Below the pieces are notes generated by a model. The model saw nothing but the letters and a program-made list of their open reading frames with translations. It searched no databases and was not told the origin of the DNA. 64,000 bases of DNA from Nitratireductor kimnyeongensis (GTDB lineage Bacteria; Pseudomonadota; Alphaproteobacteria; Rhizobiales; Rhizobiaceae), in assembly GCF_019891395.1 (NCBI RefSeq), contig NZ_CP078143.1, positions 558,001-622,000 on the forward strand. Direction: 5' to 3'. Position numbers and translations under genes: made by a program. Shown piece by piece: positions 7,060-15,033 of the stretch. Position 1 is the stretch's first letter, and every line of letters begins with the position of its first letter.

Positions 7060-10020
7060 CTACCGCCCCGGCCGCCCAGTCTTACCCGGGCGGCGCTTGG
7101 TGCGGCGTTCGTCCGCCGGATCCTCATAGGAGCCGATGCCGGGCCGGTGGCGCTTGACCGGTTTGGGGTCGTCTTCCAGCTTTTGCGGAACCGGTTTGCG
7201 CACCGGCTTTTCGGTGCGGCCGACCGTCATCTCGTCCAGATCGTTCTTGCGGAAAAGGCTCTTGCCGGCAGGCACGGCGTGCGCGCCGGAGGTGCCCATT
7301 TCATCAAGGTCGGGCTTGTGGAAGAGCGATGAGGCCGGAGCTTTGCTGCCCGCCTCTCGTGGCTCGACAGGCTCACCATGAGCGGCTGACAATGCGCCCG
7401 CGCCCTTGGCCTGCCCGCCCTGCCCCTTGCGGCTGCGCGCCTTGTCGCGGCGGGATTTTTGCGTGTTTTCCACACCGGCGTCACGGGCCAGCGGATCGTC
7501 GAGAATGGCAAGCTCGGTTTCCTTGAGACGCTTGATCTCGTCGCGCAGGCGGGCGGCTTCCTCGAAATCGAGATCGGCGGCGGCGTCGCGCATCGCCTTT
7601 TCCAGATGCTCCAGATGGGCGGCGAGATTGTTGCCGACGAGATTGTTGAGGTCATCGCCCTTGCCACCAGCACCGCCAATGTCGGCGCGGACATGGTCGC
7701 GCTCATAGACGGAATCGAGAATGTCGGCGATGTTCTTCTTGATGGAAGCCGGCGTGATGCCGTGTTCCTCATTGTAGGCGAGCTGCTTCTCGCGGCGGCG
7801 GTTGGTCTCTTCCATGGCCCGCTCCATGGAGCCGGTGATGCGGTCGGCATAGAGCATGACGCGGCCATCGACATTGCGCGCGGCGCGGCCAATGGTCTGG
7901 ATGAGCGAGGTTTCGGAGCGCAGAAAGCCTTCCTTATCGGCATCGAGAATGGCGACAAGGCCGCATTCGGGAATGTCGAGCCCCTCGCGCAGGAGGTTGA
8001 TGCCGACGAGCACGTCGAAGGCGCCGAGGCGCAGGTCGCGGATGATCTCTATGCGCTCCAGCGTGTCGATGTCGGAGTGCATGTAGCGCACGCGCACGCC
8101 CTGCTCGTGCAGATACTCGGTGAGGTCCTCCGCCATGCGCTTGGTGAGCACGGTGACGAGCGTGCGATAGCCCTTGGCGGCGGTCTCGCGGATCTCTCCT
8201 AGAACATCGTCGACCTGAGACTTGGCCGGGCGGACCTCGACGGGCGGGTCGATGAGGCCGGTGGGGCGGATGACCTGTTCGGCAAAGACACCGCCTGCAG
8301 CTTCCATCTCCCAGTTGCCGGGGGTGGCGGAGACAGCGACGGTGGACGGGCGCATGGCGTCCCATTCCTCGAAGCGGAGCGGCCGGTTGTCCATGCAGGA
8401 CGGCAGGCGGAAACCGTATTCGGCGAGCGTGGCCTTGCGGCGGAAGTCGCCGCGATACATGCCGCCGATCTGCGGAATGGTGACATGGCTCTCATCGACA
8501 AAGACGAGCGCATTGTCGGGGATGTACTCGAACAGGGTGGGCGGCGGCTCGCCCGGCGCGCGGCCGGTGAGATAGCGCGAATAGTTCTCGATGCCGGCGC
8601 AGGAGCCGGTGGCCTCCAGCATTTCGAGGTCGAAGCGGGTGCGCTGTTCGAGACGCTGTGCTTCCAGCAGACGACCGGCGCGCTCCAGCTCGGCAAGGCG
8701 CTGCTTCAATTCGGCAGTGATGCCCTTAATGGCCTGGTTGAGCGTGGGGCGCGGCGTGACATAGTGCGAATTGGCGTAGATCTTCACCGATTGCAGATCG
8801 CCCGTCTTCTTGCCGGTGAGTGGGTCGAATTCTGTGATGGTCTCGATCTCGTCGCCAAAGAGCGAGATGCGCCAGGCGCGATCCTCCAGGTGGGCCGGGA
8901 AGATTTCGATCGTGTCGCCGCGCACACGGAAGGAGCCGCGGACGAAATTGATGTCCTGGCGCTTGTATTGCTGGGCGACGAGATCGGCCAGAAGCTGGCG
9001 CTGGTCGAGCCGATCGCCGATCTGCATCTGGAACGTCATGGCCGTGTACGTCTCGACCGATCCGATACCGTAGATGCAGGAGACCGACGCGACGATGATC
9101 ACGTCATCGCGCTCAAGCAGGGCGCGCGTGGCCGAATGGCGCATGCGGTCGATCTGCTCGTTGATGGAGGATTCCTTCTCGATATAGGTGTCGGAACGCG
9201 GGACGTAAGCCTCAGGCTGGTAGTAGTCGTAATAGGAAACGAAATACTCGACAGCATTGTCCGGAAAGAAGGACCTGAACTCGCCATAGAGCTGGGCGGC
9301 GAGCGTCTTGTTGGGGGCGAGGATGATGGCGGGGCGCTGCGTTTCCTCGATCACCTTGGCCATGGTGAAGGTCTTGCCCGAGCCGGTGACGCCCAAAAGG
9401 ACTTGCGTCCTTTCGGGTTGTATTTCTGGTTCCGCACCGCCATCCGGCGCTGCGTCCGTTCGCGGGCTGGCGCTCGCAAGGCTCGCTTGCCCTGCCACGG
9501 AGGGGGAACCCCTGAGGCCGGCGACGAGATCGGCTATGGCCGTCGGCTGGTCGCCGGAAGGCTGGAACTCCGTGGACATTCTGAGCGGAATGCCGCCCTC
9601 GGATTTTTCCGGCCGCGCGGGGCGGTGCGGTGTCCATGTGGATTGAAGGTTCGGATCACCGCCCTCGATCAGCTTGGACAGGGCTGCAACCGTGGCGGTG
9701 ACACCGGAGGAAGAAAGCCCTTCGGCCTCTTCCAGCGTGACATCGAGACCGGCAACCGGCATGAGACCGGCAGCAGCGCGCTCCTTGGCCGAGGCCGCGC
9801 CGCCCATGGAGGTGCCGCGCGAAGTCTTGGTGGCGGCGGAAGAGCGTCCGGCGGGGGCCTTGGGCTTCTTCGGTTTTGCTGGCTTTTCGGCTTCCTGCGC
9901 GATCTCGTCCGCCCAATCCGCGATAGAACCGGAGGGGAAACCGGAGACCGGCGTGCCCGAAAGCGCGGGCTGGGGGGCTTCGGCGAAGCCGCCATTCTTC
10001 TTGTCGGATGATTTGGCCAT
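7060..10020 (-). CDS. uvrB: Excinuclease ABC subunit UvrB, extended form
   Basis: UvrB is the damage-verifying helicase-like subunit of nucleotide excision repair. At 986 residues it is about 310 longer than the usual 670. The core starts near residue 148 ([21 protein letters not shown]), with Walker A GVTGSGKT at 210-217, the damage-probing beta-hairpin [21 protein letters not shown], the [13 protein letters not shown] helicase motif, and the C-terminal UVR domain ([16 protein letters not shown]). Additions are a 147-residue Ala/Pro/Lys-rich head, an insertion of about 35 residues (170-204) directly before Walker A, and a basic tail of about 110 residues. Long heads and tails are common in rhizobial UvrB. 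It is convergent with the OLD gene. No LexA box (GTTC-N7-GTTC) was seen upstream. Confidence 0.95.
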   Translation of the reverse strand: MAKSSDKKNGGFAEAPQPALSGTPVSGFPSGSIADWADEIAQEAEKPAKPKKPKAPAGRSSAATKTSRGTSMGGAASAKERAAAGLMPVAGLDVTLEEAEGLSSSGVTATVAALSKLIEGGDPNLQSTWTPHRPARPEKSEGGIPLRMSTEFQPSGDQPTAIADLVAGLRGSPSVAGQASLASASPRTDAAPDGGAEPEIQPERTQVLLGVTGSGKTFTMAKVIEETQRPAIILAPNKTLAAQLYGEFRSFFPDNAVEYFVSYYDYYQPEAYVPRSDTYIEKESSINEQIDRMRHSATRALLERDDVIIVASVSCIYGIGSVETYTAMTFQMQIGDRLDQRQLLADLVAQQYKRQDINFVRGSFRVRGDTIEIFPAHLEDRAWRISLFGDEIETITEFDPLTGKKTGDLQSVKIYANSHYVTPRPTLNQAIKGITAELKQRLAELERAGRLLEAQRLEQRTRFDLEMLEATGSCAGIENYSRYLTGRAPGEPPPTLFEYIPDNALVFVDESHVTIPQIGGMYRGDFRRKATLAEYGFRLPSCMDNRPLRFEEWDAMRPSTVAVSATPGNWEMEAAGGVFAEQVIRPTGLIDPPVEVRPAKSQVDDVLGEIRETAAKGYRTLVTVLTKRMAEDLTEYLHEQGVRVRYMHSDIDTLERIEIIRDLRLGAFDVLVGINLLREGLDIPECGLVAILDADKEGFLRSETSLIQTIGRAARNVDGRVMLYADRITGSMERAMEETNRRREKQLAYNEEHGITPASIKKNIADILDSVYERDHVRADIGGAGGKGDDLNNLVGNNLAAHLEHLEKAMRDAAADLDFEEAARLRDEIKRLKETELAILDDPLARDAGVENTQKSRRDKARSRKGQGGQAKGAGALSAAHGEPVEPREAGSKAPASSLFHKPDLDEMGTSGAHAVPAGKSLFRKNDLDEMTVGRTEKPVRKPVPQKLEDDPKPVKRHRPGIGSYEDPADERRTKRRPGKTGRPGR
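7345..7390 (-). repeat. Repeat-like segment inside the uvrB 3' end
   Basis: On the minus strand this reads GCTCATGGTGAGCCTGTCGA followed by GCCACGAG, an imperfect palindrome (CTCATGG opposite CCACGAG). It encodes [11 protein letters not shown] in the low-complexity UvrB tail. The nucleotide pattern closely resembles a dispersed palindromic repeat common in alphaproteobacterial genomes, here read in frame. Confidence 0.5.
9409..9513 (-). repeat. Repeat-like in-frame insertion before the UvrB Walker A motif
   Basis: Residues 170-204 of UvrB (starting [20 protein letters not shown]) separate AIADLVAGL from [13 protein letters not shown]. In typical UvrB these two segments are about 6-8 residues apart. 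The inserted DNA is rich in GCGAGC/GCCAGCCCGCG-type short palindromes and encodes a Ser/Ala/Pro-rich peptide, as expected from an intergenic repeat captured in frame. Confidence 0.55.
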
Positions 10021-10091
10021 GGGGCGAATATGGAACTGCGGACCCGAAATGGAAAGGGGTGGCGCACAGGGAATGCGTCACCGCGTACACT

Positions 10092-10113
10092 TCCTGACAC
10101 AGGGCTGTCAGGA
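10092..10113. other. Perfect 8-bp hairpin upstream of uvrB
   Basis: TCCTGACA and TGTCAGGA flank CAGGGC, between uvrB and the secreted-protein gene. It could be an operator or a stem in the uvrB leader; nothing identifies the binding protein. Confidence 0.4.
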
Positions 10114-10170
10114 TCGTCCATTGACCGTCATGTCAGCCGACAGAACAGAACGGCAAAATCGGCTCACCCG

Positions 10171-10190
10171 TGAGCGCGTCGAAGCGCTCA
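10171..10190 (-). terminator. Possible terminator overlapping the stop of the secreted-protein gene
   Basis: TGAGCGC and GCGCTCA form a 7-bp stem with a 6-nt loop; the stop codon lies in one arm. A second small stem GCTCA/TGAGC follows (10162-10175) and TTTT appears soon after on the minus strand, so an intrinsic terminator is possible though not canonical. Confidence 0.35.
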
Positions 10191-10874
10191 CTCGTCCTCC
10201 GGCCGCAGAAGATCGCTGAGCTCATCGGGAAAGCGCGCGGGGTCGACACGGGTGAGGAAGTAATCGACATTGCCGATTGGCTGCGGGAGGGCGACGCTCA
10301 TGCTGAAGCTGGTTCCGCTGCAGCTATAGGTGATCTGCGGAATGAAGGCACCGCCGCCCGGCACCGGCATGGTGGTGGACGTCGTGCCATCGGGCGAGGA
10401 CATGGTTGCTCCAAACAGCACGTCTCCCCCGCTGGAGCAGAATTTCAGCCGACTGTCTGCCGTCCACATCTGCCCGGTCTGGGTGTTGGCGCGAAGATCG
10501 AACTGGGTGATGATGAGATCACCCGTATGATCATCCACCTCCTGCAGCTCCAGACTGCGATTGAACGGGATCGTGGAAAAGAACCCGTCCTCGTAGATGC
10601 GGATGGCGAGAATGTTGGGAACACCGGCCGTCATGTCACTGACCAGATCGGCCATCCCCATGCGCGTGAACGCTTCGGTGAGCTGCTCGACAGCATTGTT
10701 GCTGCCAATCCATGCGCCGGCAAGACAGGAATCCATTGAGGTCTCCGGCGGCGGCGGGCATGGAACCTGTGCTGCCACCGGCAAGGCGGCAACGAGCGAA
10801 ACGGCGAACAGGCCGTTTCGGGCAAGCCCGGCCAGACACTGCGGTTTCGAAGCTTGGGCGGAATTTCCGGACAT
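10188..10874 (-). CDS. Secreted hypothetical protein
   Basis: From the ATG at 10874 (GAGGGA about 10 nt upstream) the protein is 228 residues. Residues about 15-36 form a signal peptide (LARNGLFAVSLVAALPVAAQ), and the mature part opens with VPCPPPPETSMDSCLAGAWIG. It carries four cysteines outside the signal (VPC, DSC, FCSS, YSC), compatible with two disulfides in the periplasm. The C-terminal half is strand-rich and Gly/Thr-rich (SSPDGTTSTTMPVPGGG). The 'C.AGTW.G..' start recalls lipocalin-like lipid-binding folds, but no family was recognised. A longer frame to 11099 lacks an RBS. Confidence 0.7.
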   Translation of the reverse strand: MSGNSAQASKPQCLAGLARNGLFAVSLVAALPVAAQVPCPPPPETSMDSCLAGAWIGSNNAVEQLTEAFTRMGMADLVSDMTAGVPNILAIRIYEDGFFSTIPFNRSLELQEVDDHTGDLIITQFDLRANTQTGQMWTADSRLKFCSSGGDVLFGATMSSPDGTTSTTMPVPGGGAFIPQITYSCSGTSFSMSVALPQPIGNVDYFLTRVDPARFPDELSDLLRPEDE

Positions 10875-11035
10875 TTGCGATTGTTCCCTCTTTTTGCAAG
10901 AGACATCCGACAAGCCGACTGCTTTGGCCACGTCGCAGGCGATGATTTTTCCAGAACCGGAGCAACCGCACCAACTTAACAGATGTGCGGCAGCCCGTCT
11001 GCCACAACAGGGCGCGGACGATTCACGGGCGGTTG

Positions 11036-11551
11036 TCAGAAATCCTTCGGTTTCAGGAAATCCTGCAGCCGCGCCGCGCCAAATTCCAGCGCGTGCCATG
11101 GCCCGCCAAGGCTGAACCTGGCAATGGCAGCGGTGGGAAATTTCTGCCGCATTCGCTCCAGCGCATCCTCTTTGGAATCGGGCCCGGCCAGACGATTGGC
11201 AAAATCTTCCATGCCAGGATTGTGACCGACGAGCAGCACGCGACGGGCTGCCTCGGGCACCGCTTGCAGAACACCGAGCAAATGCTCGGGAGCAGCCATG
11301 TAAAGCCCCTCCCCGCCAGCGGCTGCGCGGTCGAGCTACCCGATTTCGGCAGCAACGAGCCGCCAGGTCTGTTGCGCACGACGCGCGGGAGACACCAGAA
11401 CATAGTCGGGCGACCAGCCACGGCGCAGAATCTCGCGCCCCATGAGCGGCGCCGCACGTCGTCCGCGCGGGGCCAATGGGCGTTCGATATCTGCGAGGCT
11501 CGGATCGTCCCAGCTCGATTTAGCGTGGCGCAATAACAACAGCTCTTTCAT
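11036..11551 (-). pseudogene. SixA-like histidine phosphatase interrupted by an in-frame amber codon
   Basis: From ATG 11551 (GGGGGA upstream) the frame encodes KELLLLRHAKSSWDD, with the RHAKS motif of SixA-type phosphohistidine phosphatases, and continues through LAPRGRRAAPLMG and SPARRAQQTW to AAEIG, then TAG at 11336-11338. The same frame resumes with LDRAAAGGEGLYMAAPEHLLGVLQ and the second catalytic region VLLVGHNPGMED, to a normal stop at 11036. Total would be about 171 residues, the normal SixA length. Both halves keep family residues, so the break is a single nonsense codon (recent mutation, sequence error, or readthrough), not a frameshift. Confidence 0.8.
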
Positions 11552-11629
11552 GGTCCCCCTTTTCGACCCGCCCCGCTGGCCCCTACCATGGGAGCGTAGC
11601 ACGGGGAGCGAAGCGCGGGTGCAACGGTT

Positions 11630-11671
11630 TTATCCGGGTATATTGACAGAATTATTATACCCGGGTAAAAA
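11630..11671 (+). promoter_or_regulatory. Promoter with CCGGGTA operator repeats upstream of the DUF2239 gene
   Basis: TTGACA (11643-11648), a 17-bp spacer and TAAAAA (11666-11671) make a good sigma-70-type promoter. The perfect palindrome TACCCGGGTA (11658-11667) lies in the spacer and touches the -10; a second near-identical TATCCGGGTA is at 11631-11640, centres 27 bp apart. The arrangement suggests a dimeric repressor binding twice on the same helix region. The regulator is unknown. Confidence 0.65.
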
Positions 11672-11699
11672 ATCCTTTCATCCCTTTCGGAGCACAGCC

Positions 11700-12266
11700 A
11701 TGCCATCTTTCACGGCCTTTCACGGAAAAAAATGTCTCTCGCAAGGCAGCGATGCAGTTGTTGCATTGGCAGCCAAGGCCGTCCTCGACGATCTGCCCGG
11801 GGCTGACGTCCTGATCTTCGACGACGAGACGGGCCGGCAGGTCGATTTCAACCTGAACGGCAATCGCGAGGAGGTCGTGGCAAGGCTGGACGGCTCCGCA
11901 AACGCAAAGAAGCCCGTAAAGCGTGCGCCTGGCCGACCCAAACTGGGCGTGGTCGCCCGTGAAATCACGCTTCTGCCGCGCCAATGGGATTGGTTGAGCG
12001 AACAGCCGGGCGGCGCCTCTGCCACGCTGCGCAAGCTGGTGGATGCCGCAAAATCCGCAGGCGCCCCACGCGAACGCCAGCGAAAAGCGCAAGCCGCGAC
12101 CGACCGCTTCATGATCGCCATGCTGGGCGATCAACCCGGCTATGAAGAAGCCGCGCGCGCGCTATACGCCGGCGACGCAGCAAGCTTTCGCAAGCGCATC
12201 GAGGGCTGGCCGACAGACCTGAAAGCGCATGTGGAGCGTCTGGCCGCGCCGGCATTCAAGCCGTGA
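11700..12266 (+). CDS. DUF2239 family protein
   Basis: The 188-residue product starts MPSFTAFHGKKCLSQGSD at 11700. An N-terminal alpha/beta part has the 'DVLIFDDETGRQVDFNLNG' stretch, then a basic linker KKPVKRAPGRPKLGVVAREITLLPRQWDWL (residues about 70-102) and a helical C-terminus containing 'GASATLRKLVDAA', typical of DUF2239. The PGRPKLGVVAREITLLP region resembles an AT-hook/ribbon-helix DNA-contacting segment, so a DNA-binding role is possible. The upstream extension of the frame (to 11442) runs antisense through sixA and the promoter and is not used. Function of the family is unknown. Confidence 0.8.
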   Translation: MPSFTAFHGKKCLSQGSDAVVALAAKAVLDDLPGADVLIFDDETGRQVDFNLNGNREEVVARLDGSANAKKPVKRAPGRPKLGVVAREITLLPRQWDWLSEQPGGASATLRKLVDAAKSAGAPRERQRKAQAATDRFMIAMLGDQPGYEEAARALYAGDAASFRKRIEGWPTDLKAHVERLAAPAFKP

Positions 12267-12323
12267 CAAGAGTGCACGGCAATTCTGATCGTAGAGCCCG
12301 CTGCGGAGAAAGGATTCTCTCCG

Positions 12324-12872
12324 TCAAGCTTCCGTCCTCAAGCGCTTGTACATGATTGTCGTGGCATCGAGGCGATCCAGGAATGGATCGCGGCAATAGT
12401 CGGGAACGATGCCCGCGACAGAAAACCCAAGCGCCGCATAAAGCGGCTCGGCCTTGTCGCCTGTTCTGGTGTCCAGCGTGATGAGACTGCGACCAAGACT
12501 GCGCGCCTGTCCCTCCAGCGCACTCATAAGCCCCCGCCCGACACCTTGGCGGCGACAGGCGGGTGCAACCAGCAGCTTGGAGGCTTCGGCGCGATGCGGC
12601 TGATTTGGCGGGGTATCGACGACAAGCTGAACAGAACCCGCGAGCCTGCCGCCCTGCCGGGCAACAAGGAGAATGCGCCCGCCTGATCCGATCGCCGGAA
12701 AAATCTTCTCCTGCCAGAAGCGCGCGGATTCCTCCATCCCAAACGGCAATATGAAACCGATGCTCGCCCCATCGTGGACGCAGGCGTGAAGAAGGCCTGC
12801 CAATTCAGGCAGGAGACCCTGCGCTTCGATTGCATCGACACGCTCTATGGAAAGTGTTGCAGCGCTTTGCAT
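12324..12872 (-). CDS. GNAT family N-acetyltransferase
   Basis: The 182-residue protein has the GNAT fold: motif A is ASKLLVAPACRRQGVGRGLMSALEGQA (acetyl-CoA-binding R-R-Q-G-V-G-R near residues 111-117), followed by the motif B region LDTRTGDKAEPLYAALGFSVAG. Substrate is unknown. It starts two bases after the XRE/cupin gene stops, so the two are co-transcribed. This pairing of a small-molecule-sensing XRE/cupin regulator with an acetyltransferase suggests detoxification or amino-group acetylation of the regulator's ligand, which is inference. Confidence 0.85.
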   Translation of the reverse strand: MQSAATLSIERVDAIEAQGLLPELAGLLHACVHDGASIGFILPFGMEESARFWQEKIFPAIGSGGRILLVARQGGRLAGSVQLVVDTPPNQPHRAEASKLLVAPACRRQGVGRGLMSALEGQARSLGRSLITLDTRTGDKAEPLYAALGFSVAGIVPDYCRDPFLDRLDATTIMYKRLRTEA

Positions 12873-12874
12873 GG

Positions 12875-13447
12875 TCAGACCGTAAAAAGGAGATAACGCG
12901 CCCCCGCTGTCGCATCGGCCTGAAACCGGCTGGGGCCGCGAAGCTGGTAGCGAAGGCAGTCGCCGGGATGAAGCGTGTGAGGGGCGCCGTCGACCGTGAT
13001 ATGCAAGCCGCCCTCCAGCAAAACGAGATGATGCTCCAGCCCTGCACGCGGCGGACCTTCATAGGTGATCCGCGCTCCGGGGCGAAGCATGCCCTCCATC
13101 GCCTCCCCGGCCAGAGCGCGGGCCGGAGGTGAAACGATCCGGCGGGAGAACCCTGATTTCGCATCTTCCCAGATCGTCTGGGCGGCGTGCGGCACGAATG
13201 GCGGAAAATCATCTTCCACCAAATGCATCAGACGGGAAAGCGTTATGCCATAGGCTTGACACAGCCTGCCTAGCACGTTGGCAGTGGCGCTGACCTCGGC
13301 ATTTTCAAGCCGTGAGAGAGTCGCACGGCTCACACCGCTACGACTGCCAAGATCGTCAAGCGACCAGCCACGCTCCTGACGAAGCCCGCGAAGGCGTTCG
13401 GAGATGCGTTGGTCGACGCTTGAGGAGATATTTGAAGCGCTATCCAT
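12875..13447 (-). CDS. XRE-family regulator with C-terminal cupin domain
   Basis: From the ATG at 13447 the protein is 190 residues. Residues about 13-70 are a helix-turn-helix (RISERLRGLRQERGWSLDDL, then GVSRATLSRLENAEVSAT), and residues about 110-188 form a cupin with HHLVLLEGGLHITVDG and LHPGDCLRY. Such proteins sense a small ligand through the cupin and usually repress their own operon. The promoter predicted on the minus strand (TTGACG, then TAATTT at 13460-13455) would start transcription at about the ATG, and no Shine-Dalgarno is present, so the mRNA may be leaderless. GNAT follows in the operon. Confidence 0.88.
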   Translation of the reverse strand: MDSASNISSSVDQRISERLRGLRQERGWSLDDLGSRSGVSRATLSRLENAEVSATANVLGRLCQAYGITLSRLMHLVEDDFPPFVPHAAQTIWEDAKSGFSRRIVSPPARALAGEAMEGMLRPGARITYEGPPRAGLEHHLVLLEGGLHITVDGAPHTLHPGDCLRYQLRGPSRFQADATAGARYLLFTV

Positions 13448-13454
13448 ATTTGAG

Positions 13455-13480
13455 AAATTATCCCATATATGGAATTCGTC
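13455..13480 (-). promoter_or_regulatory. Promoter and CCATATATGG operator of the XRE/cupin operon
   Basis: On the minus strand TTGACG is followed by a 16-bp spacer and TAATTT. The spacer contains the perfect palindrome CCATATATGG (13463-13472). Position between -35 and -10 fits autorepression by the XRE protein. Confidence 0.5.
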
Positions 13481-13551
13481 AAGCCACTTAACGCCTCTCA
13501 CCTTGCCCGCAACCCTGATGAACGGCTCTCGACAAACGAAGGCGAAGCAAA

Positions 13552-13561
13552 TTATCTATAA
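13552..13561 (+). promoter_or_regulatory. BioR box at the bioR gene
   Basis: TTATCTATAA is an exact match to the known BioR operator of alphaproteobacteria. It ends 3 bp before the bioR ATG and overlaps a TATAAT-like -10, implying tight autoregulation. Confidence 0.85.
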
Positions 13562-13564
13562 TCG

Positions 13565-14230
13565 ATGGACACGCGCAAAGAGACAAAAGCCGCTCAGATC
13601 GCCCGCACGCTGGCCGACCGCATCATTTCGGGCAAACTCGAACCGGGCGCGCGACTGCGACAGGATCACATCGCCGAGGAATTCCATGCGAGCCACGTGC
13701 CGGTGCGTGAGGCGTTCCGACTGCTGGAAGCACAAGGTCTAGCCAGAAACGAGCCGCGTCGCGGCGTGCGGGTGGCGGCGTTCGATCTCAATCAGGTGCG
13801 CGAAGTGGCGGAAATGCGTGCAGCTCTCGAAGTGCTGGCCTTGCGCAATGCGGCACAGCACCTGACACCGGCTATCCTTGCAGCGGCGGAAGAAGCAACC
13901 ATTGAAGGGGATCAGGCTGGAGACGTGATTGCATGGGAAGCGGCAAACAGGCGTTTTCACCGGCTTCTCGTGGCCCCGTGCGACATGCCTCGCCTGCTGG
14001 CCGCCATCGACGATCTGCATGCGGCGAGCGCCCGCTTCCTTTTCTCTGCGTGGCGCTCCAATTGGGAAACGCGTACAGACCGCGACCATCGCGCGATCCT
14101 CGAACACCTGCGGCGCGGAGAAACTGACGCGGCCTGTGCAGTCCTGTCCCGGCATGTGCAATGGATCGGACACAAACCGGTCGAAACGGCATCCGGCAAA
14201 CAGCGCAAGGCATTTGTAATCGAGGGCTGA
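13565..14230 (+). CDS. bioR: GntR-family biotin regulator BioR
   Basis: The 221-residue protein has an N-terminal winged helix (residues about 8-75: IARTLADRIISGKLEPGARL, HIAEEFHASHVPVREAFRLLE) and an all-helical FCD-type effector domain (about 80-210). Alphaproteobacterial BioR is a GntR/FadR-type repressor of biotin synthesis and uptake that recognises TTATCTATAA; exact copies lie just ahead of this gene and ahead of bioY, which makes the assignment strong. The ATG at 13565 has no Shine-Dalgarno because the operator occupies that space, and no alternative downstream start exists before the HTH, so translation may be leaderless. Confidence 0.9.
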   Translation: MDTRKETKAAQIARTLADRIISGKLEPGARLRQDHIAEEFHASHVPVREAFRLLEAQGLARNEPRRGVRVAAFDLNQVREVAEMRAALEVLALRNAAQHLTPAILAAAEEATIEGDQAGDVIAWEAANRRFHRLLVAPCDMPRLLAAIDDLHAASARFLFSAWRSNWETRTDRDHRAILEHLRRGETDAACAVLSRHVQWIGHKPVETASGKQRKAFVIEG

Positions 14231-14403
14231 CACACCCCGGGAACTTCAGTTCCACAGCGGGCGGATACGGCCCTACACCTTTCGCGCACCCCCTGAGCAA
14301 CCCTGCTCATATGTGCTGAAGCTGATGGATAAAGGCAGGACCACGCACACCCTCTTGCCAAATCCGCGCGAATATGGACTCAATAATAGATCAACAAACG
14401 AAA

Positions 14404-14414
14404 TTATCTATAAT
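14404..14414 (+). promoter_or_regulatory. BioR box and -10 element of bioY
   Basis: A second exact TTATCTATAA (14404-14413) overlaps TATAAT (14409-14414), with AAGGTG and the bioY ATG (14428) just downstream. BioR binding would block the promoter directly. The box also rules out the longer bioY frame from 14374. Confidence 0.88.
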
Positions 14415-14427
14415 CTTAAGGTGTGAT

Positions 14428-15033
14428 ATGTCACAAGGTTCCCTCCCCGCACACAACCCCGGCCTGCTCGGCAATGCGGGCGTCTTGCAGCTTGACCAGA
14501 AGTCGCTTGCTTTCAAGGTCGGCGCAGTGGTGCTTGGCACACTGGCCCTGGCTTTGGCATCGCGCATCGAAGTTCCCATGGTGCCGGTTCCTGTGACCAT
14601 GCAGACCTTCGCAATCGCCATGATCGGCGCGCTTTACGGCGCACGACTGGGAACAATGACGGTCCTTGCATGGCTTGGTGAAGCCATGATGGGCCTTCCG
14701 GTTCTGGCCGGGGGAGCCGGTGGCGTGGCGCATTTTGCGGGACCGACTGGCGGCTACCTCGCCTCCTTCCCGCTCATGGCTCTTCTGGTCGGTCTGCTGA
14801 CCGAACGTGGCTGGAACGCACAGCGCCCTCTTCTCGCCTTCAGCTCGATGCTCGCTGCAAACGCGCTCTGCCTCACGATGGGTGCGATCTGGCTTGCCGG
14901 CATGATCGGCATCGAAAAGGCATTCCTGCTTGGCGTCGCCCCCTTTGTCGTTGGGGCCATTCTGAAATCCGCGCTGGGTGCAGCATCCCTTGCAGCGCTC
15001 TCGCGGTTTGCAAAGCGCGGCGACACGAAATGA
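14428..15033 (+). CDS. bioY: Biotin transporter BioY (ECF S component)
   Basis: BioY is the membrane substrate-binding subunit for biotin uptake. The 201-residue product has about six hydrophobic segments, including VGAVVLGTLALALAS and TMQTFAIAMIGALYGARLG, the latter the family's conserved region near residue 60, plus GPTGGYLASFPLMALLVG. The start at 14428 has AAGGTG upstream and follows a BioR box. No bioM/bioN energising subunits are adjacent, which is common for BioY in rhizobia. The gene overlaps the following DUF1284 gene by four bases (ATGA). Confidence 0.93.
   Translation: MSQGSLPAHNPGLLGNAGVLQLDQKSLAFKVGAVVLGTLALALASRIEVPMVPVPVTMQTFAIAMIGALYGARLGTMTVLAWLGEAMMGLPVLAGGAGGVAHFAGPTGGYLASFPLMALLVGLLTERGWNAQRPLLAFSSMLAANALCLTMGAIWLAGMIGIEKAFLLGVAPFVVGAILKSALGAASLAALSRFAKRGDTK

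Noticed and set aside
8485..10011. Plus-strand ORF of 508 codons opposite uvrB
   Set aside because: Shadow of uvrB; composition and motifs do not match any protein family.
10021..10187. LexA/SOS box upstream of uvrB
   Set aside because: No GTTC-N7-GTTC or GAAC-N7-GAAC match was found.
11036..11602. Frameshift in the sixA-like gene
   Set aside because: Both halves are in the same frame; a single in-frame TAG explains the break.
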